Of a DNA stretch of 15,450 bases, positions 13,667 to 15,450 are shown piece after piece. The DNA comes from CAXSEF01 sp964236535 (GTDB lineage Bacteria; Pseudomonadota; Alphaproteobacteria; Acetobacterales; Acetobacteraceae), in NCBI GenBank assembly GCA_964236535.1, contig CAXSEF010000080.1:1-15450 (forward strand), written 5' to 3'. How positions within the stretch are numbered: the first letter of the stretch is position 1; every line of letters begins with the position of its first letter. The notes below the pieces were generated by a model, which worked only from the letters and a program-made list of their open reading frames with translations, did not search any database and was not told where the DNA came from. The translations under genes were made by a program, and so were the position numbers.

Positions 13667-14451
13667 GCGTCGAGTTCCTCGCTACGTCCCTACCCGCCAC
13701 CCACGGCTTCTTTACCCGGCGTGGCGGAGTGTCGCGGGGGCCTTACGCCAGTCTCAACGGCAGCCTCTCCGGCGGCGATGATCCCGGCCATGTCGCGCAC
13801 AACCGCGCGCTCACCGCCCTGGCACTTGGCGCCGCACCTGAACGCATGCTTGGCGTCACGCAGGTGCATGGCACCGAGGTTGCAACGGTCACCACGCCCT
13901 GGGCACCCGGCCACGGCCCGCGTGCCGACGCGATGGCCACGCGCATCCCTGGCTTGACGCTTGGTATCATCACCGCGGACTGTGCCCCCGTGCTGTTCAC
14001 CGATTGCAGGAGCGGGATCGTGGCCGCTGCCCATGCCGGCTGGCGTGGCGCCATCGCTGGCGTGCTCGAGGCGACAATCAAGGCGATGCTGGCGCTGGGC
14101 GCGGACCGCGCCCACATCCAGGCCGCCGTTGGCCCCTGCATCGGCCAGCCTAGCTACCAAGTCCGTGCCGACGTGCGCGACGCGGTGCTTGCCTGCCGCA
14201 GCGCCGCCACCCCCAAAGGATTCTTTTGTGAAAGCGCCACGCCAGGCGACGGCCCCCAAACCTGGCAGTTCGACCTAGCTGGATACTGCGCGGCAAGACT
14301 GCGAGCGGCGCTCCCAAGCAACGAAGTCGCAATGTGCGGTTGCGACACTGCTGGCGAGCCCGAGCTGTTTTTCAGCCATCGCCGGCGTACCCTCGCAGGC
14401 GGCGGCCCAATCGGCCACCAAATGTCCTTAATTGTCGCACCTCATGACTGA
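13663..14451 (+). CDS. pgeF: Peptidoglycan editing factor PgeF (multicopper/laccase-domain family)
   Basis: A 262-aa protein of the YfiH/PgeF family. The family removes mis-inserted amino acids from peptidoglycan precursors in E. coli, and relatives act as purine nucleosidases/adenosine deaminases. It has GFFTRRGGVS (15-24), QVHG (67-70), ITADCAP (103-109), AAHAGWRG (122-129) and VGPCIG (156-161), with the His/Cys/His metal ligands H69, C107 and H124 present. ELFFSHRRR lies near the C-terminus. The only sensible start is TTG 13663, in a TTGA overlap with the methyltransferase stop; no ATG or GTG lies close enough to keep the TRRGG motif. The stop overlaps the next ATG (ATGACTGA). The length is normal. 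Confidence 0.93.
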   Translation: MSVEFLATSLPATHGFFTRRGGVSRGPYASLNGSLSGGDDPGHVAHNRALTALALGAAPERMLGVTQVHGTEVATVTTPWAPGHGPRADAMATRIPGLTLGIITADCAPVLFTDCRSGIVAAAHAGWRGAIAGVLEATIKAMLALGADRAHIQAAVGPCIGQPSYQVRADVRDAVLACRSAATPKGFFCESATPGDGPQTWQFDLAGYCAARLRAALPSNEVAMCGCDTAGEPELFFSHRRRTLAGGGPIGHQMSLIVAPHD

Positions 14452-15450
14452 TACCAAGGCCGCGCGGGTACTGCATTGCTGGAAGGAACCGCAGCCCTAT
14501 CCCAAACGGTCTAGGGCCTCACTGCGCCAGCGGAGTCCAGAGCCAGAACTTCTGGCTTTCCTTGCCGACCGCCGGGTGACAGCTTTTATACTAGCAGTTC
14601 TACTCACCGGTTGCGGCGACCTGCCCCAGCCGTTCCTCGGCCACCCCGGCACCATCGCACAGCGCCTGTCGCACCCTCCGCCGCCGCGGCTTGACGTCCC
14701 GGTCCCGGCTGCCTCGCTGCTTTCGGACCAAGCGGCCTCGGTGTGGTCGGTGATGACTGCGCACGCGCTGGACGATCAGACAATCCCGGCTGCTGTCTCC
14801 CCTGCGAGGAAGCCCGACTGGCAGCTCCAGCTCTCCGCCACCCTGCGGGGCTCCCAGGTCACACCAGTCTATACTTTACTTAATCCCGGCGGGGAGCCAC
14901 AGGGGGCCGCCGACGGCACCCCAATCAGCGCGGCGGTCTGGGCCTCGGGCGACCCCAATATGCTGCTTGCTGAAACTACCGCATCCGCCCCTAGAATTAT
15001 CGCGCTGATGACCTCGGTTGACGCCGCGATCCGCCAGAGCGATCCGAACAGCTTGGTCAACCGCCCTGCCCGCATCTGGTTCACTGGCGTCACCGGCGCC
15101 CCGGGGGACGGCAACACGGCGCTCGCGCAACTGCTCCGCCTGCAGCTTCCAAACACCGGTGACATCGTCCAGGGCACCTCCCGCGACGCCGACTTCACAG
15201 TACTCGGCGAGGTTCATGTCACCCCCGACTTGCACGGCAGCGAGCGCGTCGAGGTCACCTGGACCATCACCGACAGCCAAAACCGCGAGGCTGGCCGCGT
15301 CGCACAGCTCAACGATGTGCCGAGCGGCAGCCTTGATACCTACTGGGGCGACGTCGCCCTTGCTGTGGCCCAGCAGGCTGCCTCAGGCATCCACGACGTC
15401 ATCAGTAATTCGTCAGGGCGAAGAAAACCGCCCGGCAAGCAGGGCCAGGG
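14444..15450 (+). CDS. Predicted lipoprotein of unknown function (3' end beyond the window)
   Basis: The frame is open to the right edge, giving 335 residues so far. RRVTAFILAVLLTGC (43-57) is a short signal sequence with lipobox LLTGC, so Cys57 would be lipidated by Lgt, encoded in the same cluster. The mature part has a DLPQPF start, RQSDPNSLVNRPARI in its middle and GAPGDGN further on; I recall similar proteins downstream of pgeF in Acetobacteraceae but know no function. ATG 14444 overlaps the pgeF stop and is the natural coupled start, but the 44 residues before the signal core are unusually long and polar. A GTG at 14576 would begin directly at the hydrophobic core without the arginines. 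The extension contains a perfect palindrome at 14541-14557. The mature domain's codon bias fits its neighbours. Confidence 0.75.
   Translation, partial: MTDTKAARVLHCWKEPQPYPKRSRASLRQRSPEPELLAFLADRRVTAFILAVLLTGCGDLPQPFLGHPGTIAQRLSHPPPPRLDVPVPAASLLSDQAASVWSVMTAHALDDQTIPAAVSPARKPDWQLQLSATLRGSQVTPVYTLLNPGGEPQGAADGTPISAAVWASGDPNMLLAETTASAPRIIALMTSVDAAIRQSDPNSLVNRPARIWFTGVTGAPGDGNTALAQLLRLQLPNTGDIVQGTSRDADFTVLGEVHVTPDLHGSERVEVTWTITDSQNREAGRVAQLNDVPSGSLDTYWGDVALAVAQQAASGIHDVISNSSGRRKPPGKQGQ
14541..14557. repeat. Perfect 17-bp palindrome inside the lipoprotein N-terminal extension
   Basis: AGCCAGAA-C-TTCTGGCT has 8-bp arms around one central base. It lies within the atypical leading region of the lipoprotein gene (14460-14575) and is flanked by GGAGTCCAG on the left and TTCCTTG on the right. 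The arrangement resembles GC-rich intergenic hairpin repeats I recall from Acetobacteraceae, though in degenerate form. It may be a repeat lying between pgeF and the true lipoprotein start, or an in-frame insertion. Confidence 0.45.

Noticed and set aside
1..15450. tRNA, rRNA, CRISPR array, insertion sequence or prophage
   Set aside because: None was seen on reading both strands: no cloverleaf-like sequence, no regularly spaced repeats, and no transposase or integrase motifs.

Overview
The window looks like a chromosomal segment of a high-GC alphaproteobacterium, most probably of the order Rhodospirillales and plausibly the family Acetobacteraceae. The evidence is the alphaproteobacterial-type GlgC and HldD sequences, a UbiK-type ubiquinone factor, and the gene order lgt, GNAT acetyltransferase, MidA-like methyltransferase, pgeF, lipoprotein, which I recall from that group. 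That assignment rests on recognition, not on a search. I see no rRNA, tRNA, CRISPR array, transposase or phage gene.

Left part (1-8433, all genes on the minus strand). Read in the direction of transcription, a surface-glycan operon comes first: a GT9 heptosyltransferase-like gene (8433-7450), a GT4 glycosyltransferase (7453-6233) and asnB (6233-4446), joined by GTGA and TGATG stop/start overlaps. After a 411-bp gap follows a storage-glucan pair: glgC (4034-2766) and a GT4-type glycogen/maltose-1-phosphate synthase (2769-1480), again joined by GTGA. After a 365-bp gap come an unrecognised 116-aa gene (1114-764) and the FAD/NAD N-terminal part of a nirB-like nitrite reductase (746 to beyond the left edge).

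Middle (8434-9949). A divergent non-coding region separates the heptosyltransferase from a YgfZ-type folate-binding iron-sulfur maintenance protein (+). That gene converges on ubiK (-) across a nested inverted repeat. ubiK in turn diverges from hldD across 64 bp.

Right part (9950-15450, plus strand). hldD makes the heptose precursor that GT9 heptosyltransferases use. It is followed by lgt, a GNAT acetyltransferase, a MidA-like methyltransferase, pgeF and a lipoprotein cut by the right edge. From lgt onward every stop overlaps the next start (TTGA, ATGA, TTGA, ATGACTGA), so the genes look translationally coupled. Lgt would lipidate lipoproteins such as the one encoded at the end of the cluster.

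The most unusual signal is a set of in-frame, low-complexity or charged insertions in otherwise standard enzymes: about 65 aa in the GT4 enzyme, 30 aa in HldD and 38 aa in the GNAT protein, plus a 44-aa stretch ahead of the lipoprotein signal peptide that contains a perfect 17-bp palindrome. Two of the insertions (GT4 and GNAT) share a 28-bp segment, 22/28 identical, lying at one boundary of each. This may be a degenerate repeat that sits inside genes without breaking frame. The non-coding regions also hold several short palindromes with a single central base.
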